From: Chitinophagaceae bacterium DXS
GTDB taxonomy: Bacteria > Bacteroidota > Bacteroidia > Chitinophagales > Chitinophagaceae
DNA: 64,000 nucleotides
Direction: 5' to 3'
NCBI GenBank assembly: GCA_030345135.1
Contig: CP128386.1
Span: 5,004,070 to 5,068,069, forward strand
In this document: piece after piece, positions 26,743 through 35,699 of the stretch
Position numbering within the stretch: the stretch's first letter is position 1
How the letters are laid out: every line of letters begins with the position of its first letter
Notes under the pieces: generated by a model
The model's database searches: none
Told to the model about the DNA's origin: nothing
The model's input: the letters and a program-made list of their open reading frames with translations, nothing else
Made by a program: the position numbers and the translations under genes

Positions 26743-29112
26743 ATGTTTAAGAACTATTTCAAAACCGCCTGGAGAAATCTTGCAAAGAACAAGGTTTATA
26801 GTTTTTTAAATATCCTCGGCCTTGCCATAGGCATGAGTGTTGCCATGCTGATAGGTTTATGGGTGCAGCATGAATTGAGCTACGATTCCTTTAACGTGAA
26901 CCGTGAGCATATTGCTATGGTGATGAAAAAGACGCTGTTCAATAATGAGAAAGGTACACAGGCTGGCATATCGCTTCCGTTATATGATGAATTAAAAACA
27001 AATTATCCCGAAGTGAAACGGATCACCCGACTTGATTGGGGTGGTAATCACAGTCTTATGGTTGGTGACAAAAAGCTGAGCAGCAAAGGGCATTTTGCGG
27101 ATCCGGATTTTTTGAGAATGTTTACTTTTCCGTTAGTTGAAGGACAAGCGGATCTTGTTTTGAAAGATCCTTATTCTATCGTGCTTACTCAATCATTGTC
27201 TAAAAGCCTGTTCGGAGATGCAGATCCTGTCGGAAAGTTTATTAAGCTGGATAATCAGCATAACGTTAAGGTGACAGGCGTACTAAAAGATGTTCCTAAA
27301 AATTCATCCATTGAATTTGATTTTTTATTGCCTTATGAATTGAATGTACTGACGGATAGTTTTGTGAAGAATTCGAAAGGTCAATGGCAAAATAATTTTC
27401 TTCAAAATTTTGTACAGCTGAATGACGGCGTGACGGTGGAGGCTTTCTCCAGGAAAATAGCACCGATCATTCAACAGAAATCAAAAGATAAAAAGGAGGG
27501 CACCTTGTTTGTCCATCCCATGAAGAAAGGGCATTTGTATAGTGAATTTAAAGACTGGATCAATATTGGCGGCACTATCGAATATGTAAAGCTGTTTGCG
27601 GTGATCGGCATTTTTGTACTGATTATTGCCTGCATCAACTTCATGAATTTAAGTACAGCTCGTTCTGAGAAAAGAGCCAAAGAAGTTGCTATAAGAAAAA
27701 CGGTTGGCTCCCAAAGAAAACAGTTGGTCGTTCAGTTTTTAGGCGAGTCTGTAATTACTGCTCTTATTGCTTTTGTGTTGTCCTTGTTTATTGTTAAGCT
27801 AAGTCTGCCGTGGCTAAGTCAGTTGGGTTTTAAAGACGTGATCTTTAACTTTTCAAATTTGCCTTTGCTGTTAGTTTTGTTTGCAGGATGCGTTGTTACA
27901 GGACTTCTTGCCGGTAGTTACCCGGCGCTGTATCTCTCTGGATTCAAGCCGATCAAGGTGTTGAAAGGTACATTCAGCGCGGGAAAGGCGGCCAATCTTC
28001 CAAGAAAAATCCTGGTGGTAATACAGTTTAGTTTTTCCATCGCGCTCATTATTGGAACCATTATCGTCTTTCAGCAAATACAACATGCGCGCAACAGGCC
28101 ATTGGGATACCGTCCGGATAACCTGATCTCTTTTGGCCTTTCCAATGATCTTACCAAAAATTTTGAACCGCTTAAAAGGGATTTGCTGGCAACCGGTTAT
28201 CTTGAGGCTGTTAGTCGTTCGTCAAGCCCGATGACCGGTGTGTACAATCAATGGGATGATTTTTCATGGGAAGGTAAAGACCCGGACAGTCATCCACTCT
28301 TTTCTGCGATAATGATAGATCACGATTATGATAAAGCGTCAGGCGTTATTTTGAAAGAAGGACGTTTCTTTTCGAAAGAATTCCTTACAGATAGCAATGC
28401 TGTCGTTTTGAATGAAGCGGCAGTTAAACTAATGGGGTTTAAAAATCCTTTAGGTAAGATGATCAGGTTTGCCAATCAACCCATGACCGTTATTGGCGTT
28501 GTTCAAAACGTGATCATGGAGGATCCGTTCAGGTCCGTTATGCCTGCAATCATGTTATTCAGGCCCTATTTTATTTCACAAGGAATGATCCGCTTTAAAA
28601 CTGGCACAAATCTGCAAAAAGCGCTCGCAGCCATTCAGCCGGTTATGGCAACATATAATCCCGCTTATCCTTTTGAATACAGGTTTGTGGATGAGGAGTT
28701 CAACAAGAAGTTCCAGGCAGAAAACCAGGTTGGTGCATTGTCCCGCATTTTCGCTGCGCTCGCTATTTTTATCAGTTGCCTGGGTTTGTTCGGATTGGCA
28801 TCATTTATGGCTGAAAGGCGCACAAAAGAAATAGGTGTGCGGAAAGTGCTTGGCGCATCTGTTTCCCAATTATGGTTATTGCTATCAAAAGATTTCGTAC
28901 TGCTCGTGTTTATCAGTTGCCTGATTGCATCTCCGCTGGCCTTATATTTTCTGCAGGACTGGTTGAAAAAATACGAATACCGCATAGAGATTAGTCCGTT
29001 AGTCTTTATATCCGCCGGCATCATCGCGATAATCATAACACTTGCAACGATCAGCTTCCAGGCCATTAAGGCCGCGTTGGCTAATCCGGTGAAAAGCTTG
29101 CGAACTGAATAA
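26743..29112 (+). CDS. ABC transporter permease, MacB/FtsX type (paralogue 3)
   Basis: A 789-residue permease starting MFKNYFKTAWRNLAKNKVYS. It has transmembrane segment 1 at about 20-42, an FtsX coupling motif EKRAKEVAIRKTVGSQRKQL, the second FtsX motif TKEIGVRKVLGASVSQL, and the C-terminus NPVKSLRTE. It is on the same strand as paralogue 2 but separated by repeat DNA. The 16-bp upstream motif of the other two is absent, so it may rely on read-through or another promoter. As for its relatives, an ATPase encoded elsewhere is expected. Confidence 0.92.
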   Translation: MFKNYFKTAWRNLAKNKVYSFLNILGLAIGMSVAMLIGLWVQHELSYDSFNVNREHIAMVMKKTLFNNEKGTQAGISLPLYDELKTNYPEVKRITRLDWGGNHSLMVGDKKLSSKGHFADPDFLRMFTFPLVEGQADLVLKDPYSIVLTQSLSKSLFGDADPVGKFIKLDNQHNVKVTGVLKDVPKNSSIEFDFLLPYELNVLTDSFVKNSKGQWQNNFLQNFVQLNDGVTVEAFSRKIAPIIQQKSKDKKEGTLFVHPMKKGHLYSEFKDWINIGGTIEYVKLFAVIGIFVLIIACINFMNLSTARSEKRAKEVAIRKTVGSQRKQLVVQFLGESVITALIAFVLSLFIVKLSLPWLSQLGFKDVIFNFSNLPLLLVLFAGCVVTGLLAGSYPALYLSGFKPIKVLKGTFSAGKAANLPRKILVVIQFSFSIALIIGTIIVFQQIQHARNRPLGYRPDNLISFGLSNDLTKNFEPLKRDLLATGYLEAVSRSSSPMTGVYNQWDDFSWEGKDPDSHPLFSAIMIDHDYDKASGVILKEGRFFSKEFLTDSNAVVLNEAAVKLMGFKNPLGKMIRFANQPMTVIGVVQNVIMEDPFRSVMPAIMLFRPYFISQGMIRFKTGTNLQKALAAIQPVMATYNPAYPFEYRFVDEEFNKKFQAENQVGALSRIFAALAIFISCLGLFGLASFMAERRTKEIGVRKVLGASVSQLWLLLSKDFVLLVFISCLIASPLALYFLQDWLKKYEYRIEISPLVFISAGIIAIIITLATISFQAIKAALANPVKSLRTE

Positions 29113-29156
29113 GTTGAAAGTTTTACGTGATACGTTGATCGTAGCGAAAAATTTGA

Positions 29157-29340
29157 ACCACACAAAGAACACTAAGATGCACTAAGGAATGGTTGAAAAA
29201 TCGTCCATGCTTCTCAATGTCTACCTGTCTGCGTGGTTGAAATGAAACTTCGTGCTTCTTTGCGCACTTCGTGTCTTCGTGTTTCAAAAAATCGCTGTGT
29301 TTCTCCGCGCCGTTGTGTCTCCGTGGTTCAAAAGCATTAT
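29157..29340. repeat. Inverted array, family A (CACRAAG / CTTYGTG)
   Basis: Left arm about 29157-29190 (ACCACACAAAGAACACTAAG) and a longer right arm about 29250-29332 (CTTCGTGTCTTCGTG, GTGTCTCCGTGGTTC). The array ends about 20 bp before the methyltransferase ATG. The open frame that extends that gene upstream to 29233 is repeat translation. Confidence 0.75.
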
Positions 29341-29352
29341 ATTGTGTTTCTT

Positions 29353-30153
29353 ATGAGAATAGACGCAACAGAAAGAGCAAAGATGCCGGCAGGCACATCG
29401 AAAGTTTTAGATAGCAGGAGTTTACAAAACAGTTATTCCACATTGTTGCCCATCTTAAAAAAAGGCATGCGAGTGCTGGATGTTGGCTGCGGAACCGGCG
29501 CCATTTCTGCCGGCATAGCAGAAGTTGTTGGTGACGAAGGGCATGTTGCAGGCATCGATAGCAGCGATCACCTGATTGCGAAAGGTAAAGCCGACTTTGC
29601 TGATATCAAAAATCTTGAGCTCATTGAAGCGAACCTGTTTGAATATGATCCGCCCGGAAAATTTGATCTTATTGTTTCCGCACGTGTACTGCAATGGCTG
29701 AATAATCCTGAACAGGCTTTAGAGAAATTCAGGACGTTATTAAAACCCGGCGGACAGATCTCAATATTAGATTACAATCACACAAAGCTCGAATGGACGC
29801 CGGGACCTCCGGCAAGCATGAGAAAGTTTTACCAGGCATTTTTAGACTGGCGGGCTGATGCAGGTATGGATAACGAAATAGCAGATCATCTGCCTCAGCT
29901 TTTTGAAAAGCTGGGCTTTCATTCTATCGAAACAATCAATGCTGATGAAATAGCGGAGAAAGGAGAGGAGTCCTTCGCGGACAAACTCGGTCTATGGTCA
30001 AAAGTCGCTGAATTACGCGGTCCACAGGTTGTAAAAAGTGGGTTTGTTTCTGAGGAGGAGCGCCTTAAAGCAATTGATGAATATAACGCATGGATAAAAG
30101 AGGACGCTGAATCGATGATTGTTAAGTTGAAAGATGTGAGAGGGAAGGTATAA
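29353..30153 (+). CDS. SAM-dependent class I methyltransferase
   Basis: Soluble methyltransferase of about 266 aa. Motif I is VLDVGCGTGAISAGIAEVVG, followed by the acidic SAM-ribose loop VAGIDSS and motif IV-like FDLIVSARVLQWLNNPEQAL. The ATG at 29353 gives the natural start MRIDATERAKMPAGTSKVLD; the longer frame upstream runs through repeat DNA. Substrate unknown; UbiE/Trans-aconitate-like relatives act on small molecules. It is transcribed alone with its own terminator, about 50 bp after the stop, facing the malic enzyme. Confidence 0.88.
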   Translation: MRIDATERAKMPAGTSKVLDSRSLQNSYSTLLPILKKGMRVLDVGCGTGAISAGIAEVVGDEGHVAGIDSSDHLIAKGKADFADIKNLELIEANLFEYDPPGKFDLIVSARVLQWLNNPEQALEKFRTLLKPGGQISILDYNHTKLEWTPGPPASMRKFYQAFLDWRADAGMDNEIADHLPQLFEKLGFHSIETINADEIAEKGEESFADKLGLWSKVAELRGPQVVKSGFVSEEERLKAIDEYNAWIKEDAESMIVKLKDVRGKV

Positions 30154-30202
30154 GAGCGACTACAATTATTTATCTAATCTTTCACGGGAAAATATAAAAC
30201 AG

Positions 30203-30229
30203 AAAATGGCGATTTTTAATCGCCATTTT
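30203..30229. terminator. Bidirectional terminator between convergent genes
   Basis: Perfect 12-bp stem AAAATGGCGATT (30203-30214) / AATCGCCATTTT (30218-30229) with a three-base loop; A and T runs at the two ends suit termination in both directions. Confidence 0.88.
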
Positions 30230-30246
30230 ATATAAGAGACATTTCT

Positions 30247-31419
30247 TTACTTCCTTGCAACTCCCGTCATCCTTGCTGCTTCAGCAACGGCATAAGCTAC
30301 ATAAGTGGCCACCCGTTTGTCAAATACATCTGGTATAATATAATCTTCATGTAGCTCATCGGGTTTAATAATGCCTGCAATGGCTTTGGCTGCTGCTATT
30401 TTCATTTCATTGTTGATATCACTTGCCCGGCAATCAAGCGCTCCCCGGAAAATGCCAGGAAAAGCCAGTACATTATTGATTTGATTTGGAAAGTCTGATC
30501 TGCCTGTACCTACAATCCTTGCGCCTGCATGAAGCGCAACATCAGGCATTATTTCCGGCGTTGGGTTGGCCATCGCGAAAATGATCGGATCAACTGCCAT
30601 GGATCTTACATCATCTTCGGTCAAAGCATCGGGAGCTGATACACCAATAAAAACATCGGCGCCTTTTATTACGTCTGAAAGCTTGCCTTTTTTCATTTGC
30701 AGGTTAGAGATTTTGGCTATTTCAGTTTTCTCTTTGTTCAAATAGTTCCGGCCTGCATAAATGGCTCCGGTCCGGTCGCATTGAATTACTTTTTTCAGGC
30801 CCATGTGCATCAATAATTTTGTTATCGCAATGCCGGCTGCGCCCGATCCGTTAACAATGACTTCTATATCGCGGATATCTTTATTTACGATTTTGAGTGC
30901 GTTAAGCATTGCAGCAAGTGTAACTACCGCGGTTCCATGTTGATCATCATGAAATACCGGAATGTCGCATTCCTCCTTCAATCTTTGCTCAATTTCAAAA
31001 CATCGCGGTGCCGAAATATCTTCCAGGTTAATGCCGCCAAAGCTGCCAGAGAGTAATCTTACCGTGTTAATAATTTCGTCAACATTTTTAGATCGAATGC
31101 ACAACGGAATTGCATCTATGCCTGCAAAAGTTTTGAACAAAGCGCATTTGCCTTCCATCACCGGCATGCCTGCTTCAGGACCGATATCCCCCAGGCCCAG
31201 AACAGCGGTGCCATCGGTAATAACAGCTACCAGGTTGCCTCTTCCTGTGTATGTGTACGATAATGTTGTGTCTTCAGCAATTGCCATGCACGGCTCTGCA
31301 ACGCCTGGCGTGTACGCGATACTCAACTCTTCTCTTGTATTAATGGGCGCTTTACAGCTTATGCCAATTTTTCCTGCCCACTCCTCATGCTTTTGTAAAG
31401 CCTGCTTTTTTAATATCAT
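30247..31419 (-). CDS. NAD(P)-dependent malic enzyme (no PTA domain)
   Basis: Cytoplasmic oxidative decarboxylation of L-malate to pyruvate. Motifs of the bacterial malic enzyme are clear: AYTPGVAEPC, TDGTAVLGLGDIGPEAGMPV, PVFHDDQHGTAVVTLAAMLN and the Rossmann loop VNGSGAAGIAITKLL. About 390 aa from the ATG at 31419 (MILKKQALQKHEEWAGKIGI) equals the catalytic part alone; the C-terminal phosphotransacetylase-like domain of MaeB enzymes is missing. The frame continues upstream to 31548, but that extension (KKRRLITALNKV...) has no match in the family, so I prefer 31419. NAD versus NADP preference cannot be told from the sequence. Confidence 0.93.
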   Translation of the reverse strand: MILKKQALQKHEEWAGKIGISCKAPINTREELSIAYTPGVAEPCMAIAEDTTLSYTYTGRGNLVAVITDGTAVLGLGDIGPEAGMPVMEGKCALFKTFAGIDAIPLCIRSKNVDEIINTVRLLSGSFGGINLEDISAPRCFEIEQRLKEECDIPVFHDDQHGTAVVTLAAMLNALKIVNKDIRDIEVIVNGSGAAGIAITKLLMHMGLKKVIQCDRTGAIYAGRNYLNKEKTEIAKISNLQMKKGKLSDVIKGADVFIGVSAPDALTEDDVRSMAVDPIIFAMANPTPEIMPDVALHAGARIVGTGRSDFPNQINNVLAFPGIFRGALDCRASDINNEMKIAAAKAIAGIIKPDELHEDYIIPDVFDKRVATYVAYAVAEAARMTGVARK

Positions 31420-31587
31420 ATTGGAAATGCTTTTGCATTGAATTTTTGTTGTTGCCGAAACATGCGGGAATGTTTCAATGGCAACAGGCACCTTATTTAA
31501 CGCCGTAATTAATCTGCGTTTTTTAGGGTGCACAAAATTATCAAACACAAAAGCCGGGAAACATGAATAATGTCATTGTTTGGGAAT

Positions 31588-31622
31588 TTTGGTGCGAGGT
31601 GTAAGGTGTGAGGTATGGTGCC
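31588..31622. repeat. Family B fragment upstream of the malic enzyme
   Basis: Five or so AGGTGTA/AGGTGTG-type heptamers directly before the second copy of the 120-bp element. Confidence 0.55.
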
Positions 31623-31625
31623 AGG

Positions 31626-31744
31626 GGCCGCCCGTCCGAACAGAATCATCATGGCGGATGTTTGCCTTGATCTTTTCCTGCCCGACTGTCGTCATTCAGG
31701 CGGGGGACTTTTGGATCAAGCCAAAAGAACATGAAAAAGAAACG
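31626..31744 (-). repeat. Dispersed 120-bp element, copy 2
   Basis: Reverse-oriented copy of the element at 17975-18091: it carries CTTTTGGATCAAGCCAAAAG, TTGCCTTGATCTTTTCC and both GC-rich hairpins (31629-31658 and 31678-31706) in the corresponding positions. It lies between two divergently placed promoters' ends, in the gap 31420-31783. Confidence 0.78.
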
Positions 31745-31783
31745 GTTTTAACAAAGTTATCTGAGGTGAGTTCCAAAAGAAGT

Positions 31784-32443
31784 TTATAAATATGTTACCG
31801 GTCTCGTATAATTTATCCATACTTCAGCTACAATAAGATGAAGCGTAAAGCCAATCCAGAATGCGGTTCCAAAAAATACATGCGGAGATAAACCTGACAA
31901 TCCGAAAAATAATCCAATTATCGGACGGATAGTGCTTACTGCCAGGCCGACTGCAAACGCTCGGATCATCCATTCACGATGAAGCGTTTGATTCTTTCTT
32001 AAAATATACCACCACGCGCGGCTTAATGCAACTAGAAAGAAGATCGCAAACAGCATGCTTCCGGCAGCTTCATTTATACCTCCGATAGGCATCATGATAA
32101 ATGGCATACAAAGAGCGGAAATACCAACGATATATGAAGCGATGATAAATATTGTGCCGCTGATCCTGTGAAAGCGAACATGCCTGTTACGGATGCCTGG
32201 TATAAATTGCCAGGGACCAAGTATCATAAATAAGGACCCTGGCAGAATGTGCAACAATGTTATTGCCGGATGTTTTGCAAACCCTGTGTCAAAAGGCGGT
32301 TCTCCGTTTGGAGAAAATGAAGGAATAATGCCATAGATCGCGAGAATTCTTCTTGCAATCATTGCTATGCCGATTGTTACCAGAACAAACATTATAATGC
32401 GCAGTATGCCTGGCAGCTTTTGTATTTGTAATGATTTACTCAT
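31784..32443 (-). CDS. DUF2306 family membrane protein
   Basis: A 219-residue polytopic membrane protein of the DUF2306 group; function unknown. Six or so hydrophobic helices are visible, among them RIIMFVLVTIGIAMIARRIL, TLLHILPGSLFMILGPWQFI and ISGTIFIIASYIVGISALCM. Conserved His residues in HILPG, RFHRISG and LHREWMIRA could bind haem or metal, a common idea for this family but unproved. It is divergent from the alpha/beta hydrolase at 32675 and transcribed alone. Confidence 0.85.
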   Translation of the reverse strand: MSKSLQIQKLPGILRIIMFVLVTIGIAMIARRILAIYGIIPSFSPNGEPPFDTGFAKHPAITLLHILPGSLFMILGPWQFIPGIRNRHVRFHRISGTIFIIASYIVGISALCMPFIMMPIGGINEAAGSMLFAIFFLVALSRAWWYILRKNQTLHREWMIRAFAVGLAVSTIRPIIGLFFGLSGLSPHVFFGTAFWIGFTLHLIVAEVWINYTRPVTYL

Positions 32444-32674
32444 GTTGCCCTGCTTGTTTTTATGAAAGTAAGATCATTCAGTATCGGAAATTGATTTTTT
32501 ATATGAAAGGCAAACACTGTGCGACAAAAGAATTGCAGGCCCGACTGTCGCAAACCACCCGCTAATTGTCGCTTTCAGTGGTTTAAAAAACATGATCTAA
32601 AAAGTAAGTTTGTATTTACGAAGCATACCTCAATATTGGGGCAAAAGAATCAAATCACTTTTAAAAATAGGGAT

Positions 32675-33559
32675 ATGTGTAGATCAATAAATTCTGTTCG
32701 TTTGGTAATAACAGCGTACGCAGTTATGCTGTTGTTTATCTTTAGTAATGCTCTGTTCGCTCAGAATAGCCAATTACAGACCGGTTACGCCAATGTGAAC
32801 GGTCTTAAAATGTATTATGAAATGCAGGGTTCCGGAACGCCACTGATTTTGTTACATGGAGCTTTCATGAACACCGGAACCGCTTTCGGACAGTTGATGC
32901 CGGAATTGTCAAAAAAATATAAGGTAATTGCAGTTGATCTGCAGGGGCACGGGCGCACCGCGGATATCGACCGGCCATTTTCTTTTGAGAGTCTGGCGGA
33001 CGACGTTGCATCGTTATTGAAGTTTTTAAAAATAGACAGCGCTAACATAATGGGTTATAGCCTTGGTGGTGGCGTTGCATTACAGGTAGCTATCCGGCAT
33101 CCGGAAATTGTAAGAAAGCTTGTCATTGTTTCCGCTGTATATAAATTTGACGGATGGTATCCGGAGACAAGAACAATATTTCCAACCATTTCAGCGGAAG
33201 CGTTCTCCAAAACGCCTTTGAAAACACTTTATGACAGTATAGCTCCTGATCCAAAACATTTCGAACAATTTGTCAGTAAGATGCGTGATTTTGTTTCTAA
33301 GTCGTATGATTTTGGTGCAGACAAAGTAAAAGCCATTAAATCACCGGCATGCATCATTCTCGGCGACTCCGATGGTGTACAACCAGAACATGCTGCGGAG
33401 ATGTTCCGGTTGCTGGGCGGCGGACAAATGGGCGATCTTCGTGGCCTTCCAAACTCGCGCCTCGCCATATTTCCAGCCACAACCCACGTCGGCATCATGA
33501 TGCACACTGATTGGCTGCTGGCAGTTGTTCCGGATTTTCTTGATGCCCCGATCCATTGA
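32675..33559 (+). CDS. Secreted alpha/beta-fold hydrolase (paralogue of 6691-7539)
   Basis: Serine hydrolase of about 294 aa; substrate unknown. ATG 32675 gives a proper signal peptide (VMLLFIFSNALFAQ), whereas the GTG at 32519 would add about 52 odd residues. Oxyanion motif LLHGAF is at about 60. The nucleophile elbow GYSLGGG gives Ser129. The acid is probably in ILGDSDGVQPEHA and the catalytic His in FPATTHVGIMMH. It shares the motifs VNGLKMYYE, DIDRPFSFE and ADDVASLLK with the hydrolase at 6691, so the two arose by duplication. Family A repeats follow downstream. Confidence 0.88.
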   Translation: MCRSINSVRLVITAYAVMLLFIFSNALFAQNSQLQTGYANVNGLKMYYEMQGSGTPLILLHGAFMNTGTAFGQLMPELSKKYKVIAVDLQGHGRTADIDRPFSFESLADDVASLLKFLKIDSANIMGYSLGGGVALQVAIRHPEIVRKLVIVSAVYKFDGWYPETRTIFPTISAEAFSKTPLKTLYDSIAPDPKHFEQFVSKMRDFVSKSYDFGADKVKAIKSPACIILGDSDGVQPEHAAEMFRLLGGGQMGDLRGLPNSRLAIFPATTHVGIMMHTDWLLAVVPDFLDAPIH

Positions 33560-33568
33560 TGTGACGGT

Positions 33569-33960
33569 TTCACGCAACGAGCGCAAAGTAGCAGCGACGC
33601 AGCGAGACCTGGGTTGTTTTAAGTTATACGTTGTACGTTATACGTTTTTCTTAGCGAAGGGGTGATCGCAATCACAGCTTCGTGCCCTTTCTGCGCTTGC
33701 GCGTCTTAACTTCGTGTTTCTTGCGTACTTTGTGTCTTTGTGTTTCAAAATCTTCGTGCTCCTTTGCGTCTTAGCGGCTTTGTGGCAAAAAAACGTGTTT
33801 CTCCGTGCCCTTGTGCCTCCGTGGTTCCAACCCCTTTGTGCATCTTTGCGCCGTAGCGTCTTTGTGGCAAAACCTTCGTAGTGCTTCTCCATGTCGCTGT
33901 GCCTCTGTGGTTCAAAATCCCTTGTGTTTCTCTGTGTCCTTGTGTCTCCGTGGTTCCTAA
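33569..33960. repeat. Large family A array in gap 33560-34034
   Basis: A left arm at about 33569-33607 (GTTTCACGCAACGAGCGC, CAGCGACGCAGCGAG) is followed by TTATACGTTGTACGTTATAC. A long reverse-oriented run then goes to about 33960 with units such as CTTCGTGTTTC, CTTTGTGTCTTTG and CTCCGTGGTTC. No gene. The minus-strand frame here (NHGDTRTQRNT...) is the usual translation of this repeat. Confidence 0.8.
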
Positions 33961-34034
33961 ACAAGCAGCACAGTACAGGACGACTTAACTAAACCTATCA
34001 TATATCTTACGCGTGATTTGCATAAATTCCTGAT

Positions 34035-35201
34035 ATGTACAAAAGTTGTTTGCTTGCTATAGTCACTCTTATTTGCGTTTCCACATTTTCACAATCTAAC
34101 GGACATACATCTGCGCAGCCCGCACGACCCGTGAAATTTGTCAAAAAACAGATCGCTGCAGAAAGTTTTGAATCAGCCGGCGTATTTGATGTCAATAATG
34201 ATAAAATTCCCGATATAGTTTCAGGTGCATACTGGTATGAAGGACCAGGTTATTTTAAACGTCATTTTATTGGAGCGCCCAAACAATTCGGCGAATACTG
34301 GGACGACTTTTCAACCATTCCACTTGATGTTAATGGAGATGGTTTGACGGACTTCGTTACTGGCGGATGGTTTGGTAAAAGCCTGGTGTGGCGTGAAAAT
34401 CCGGGTGCGGACAAAGAATGGAAAGAACACTTAATAGCTGAAGCAGGTAATATAGAAACAACACGTGGCTGGGATATTGATGGTGACGGTATTGTTGAAA
34501 TTATACCCAATACACCTAATGATAATTTTGTTATCTACAAACTTGTTACTGATAATAATGGTAAAGGCACAGGAACATTTAAAGCATATAAAATTATGGA
34601 TGGCAAGTCCGGTCACGGGCTCGGTTTCGGTGATATTAATGGTGATGGCACAAATGATTTTGTGTTAAGTGAAGGTTGGCTTGAAGCACCAAAAGATCCA
34701 TATCAGGGTAAATGGACATTTCACAAGGATTTCAACCTCGGCACTTCGAGTGTACCTATCATTATTACCGATGTAAATGGTGATGGCACTGCGGATATCA
34801 TAGTTGGGCAAGGACACGATTATGGTCTCGATTGGTATGAACAAAAGAAAGGTCAGAAATCTGCCTGGATCAAACACTCGATCGATCCATATAATTCACA
34901 GTTCCATACCATGCAATGGGTGGATATTGATGGTGACGGGAAAGATGAACTGGTGACCGGTAAACGTTACCGCGCACACAACGGAAATGATCCGGGTGAA
35001 ACAGACCCGCTGGGTATTTATTATTATAAATGGAATGGAAGCGCTTTTACAAAACAAATCATTAGCTACGGCCCTTTTGGTGAGGGCAAAGGCGCAGGAA
35101 TTTATTTTAGCATTAATGACCTGACAGGATCCGGCAAAAAAGATATTGTTGTTGCCGGTAAAGATGGTCTATATGTTTTTTATAATAAAGGTTCGGAATA
35201 A
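34035..35201 (+). CDS. Secreted FG-GAP/VCBS repeat protein
   Basis: A 388-residue exported protein with a signal peptide (MYKSCLLAIVTLICVSTFSQ). It carries a run of calcium-loop repeats of the FG-GAP type: DVNNDKIPD, DVNGDGLTD, DIDGDGIVE, DINGDGTND, DVNGDGTAD and DIDGDGKDE. Such repeats fold as a seven-bladed beta-propeller. Proteins of this sort often accompany sugar-oxidising or polysaccharide operons in Bacteroidota and Planctomycetes. This one lies upstream of a SusC gene but about 500 bp away, so co-transcription is uncertain. No catalytic residues can be assigned. Confidence 0.88.
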   Translation: MYKSCLLAIVTLICVSTFSQSNGHTSAQPARPVKFVKKQIAAESFESAGVFDVNNDKIPDIVSGAYWYEGPGYFKRHFIGAPKQFGEYWDDFSTIPLDVNGDGLTDFVTGGWFGKSLVWRENPGADKEWKEHLIAEAGNIETTRGWDIDGDGIVEIIPNTPNDNFVIYKLVTDNNGKGTGTFKAYKIMDGKSGHGLGFGDINGDGTNDFVLSEGWLEAPKDPYQGKWTFHKDFNLGTSSVPIIITDVNGDGTADIIVGQGHDYGLDWYEQKKGQKSAWIKHSIDPYNSQFHTMQWVDIDGDGKDELVTGKRYRAHNGNDPGETDPLGIYYYKWNGSAFTKQIISYGPFGEGKGAGIYFSINDLTGSGKKDIVVAGKDGLYVFYNKGSE

Positions 35202-35389
35202 AAGACATCGGCTGCTCGATTGCTGTCAGATCAGCTGTATGTGAATTGGCTATTGGATAAATAAAAAAAAATTGCGAAAACGCATGAGGCGATTGGAATA
35301 CCAAGACCATTATTAGCATGATATCCGAATAATAATCACAGTACCTTAAGTGAATAACTGAATATTAAATAATATAACTGCACATCTCT

Positions 35390-35628
35390 ATAACTAGTTA
35401 TATCGGTTGCTTAACCCCTGATCGTTTGAGCTGTGTTTTAATCACAATTTGAACGAGATGTTTTTTTATTGCATCAGGCTTTCAACTGTTTTTTTCAGCA
35501 TAAATGATCGCATAATGATATGCTGTGTTCCTTTATTTATAAGCGTTTCGATAAAATGTTTAATAGTATGAACATAATAGTTTGATGCATTTTTTTTGTT
35601 TCGAAAAAAATAAAAATAAAACATGTTT
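35390..35628. promoter_or_regulatory. Palindromes in the 500-bp region upstream of SusC
   Basis: The 35202-35699 gap is AT-rich and gene-free. It holds a perfect 12-bp dyad ATAACTAGTTAT (35390-35401) and a 10-bp dyad AAACATGTTT (35619-35628). Either could be an operator for the SusC/SusD operon. No exact -7 box was found. Confidence 0.3.
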
Positions 35629-35699
35629 ATTTCAGGATGGCTCAGGACGGTTTAACGTAAAAGAGTTTCTAAGTTTATGTTCTAACAAACTATTGCTAT

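Noticed and set aside
29233..29352. N-terminal extension of the methyltransferase
   Set aside because: The added 40 residues are encoded by family A repeat; the conserved protein starts at 29353. The same reasoning removes the extensions at 44860, 59034 and 62846.
31420..31548. N-terminal extension of the malic enzyme
   Set aside because: Family members begin near MILKKQALQKHEEW; the upstream residues show no similarity, though a start at 31548 is not excluded.
33638..33964. 108-aa frame on the minus strand rich in NHGDTRTQRN
   Set aside because: It is the six-frame translation of the family A repeat (CACRGAG units), a frequent false gene.
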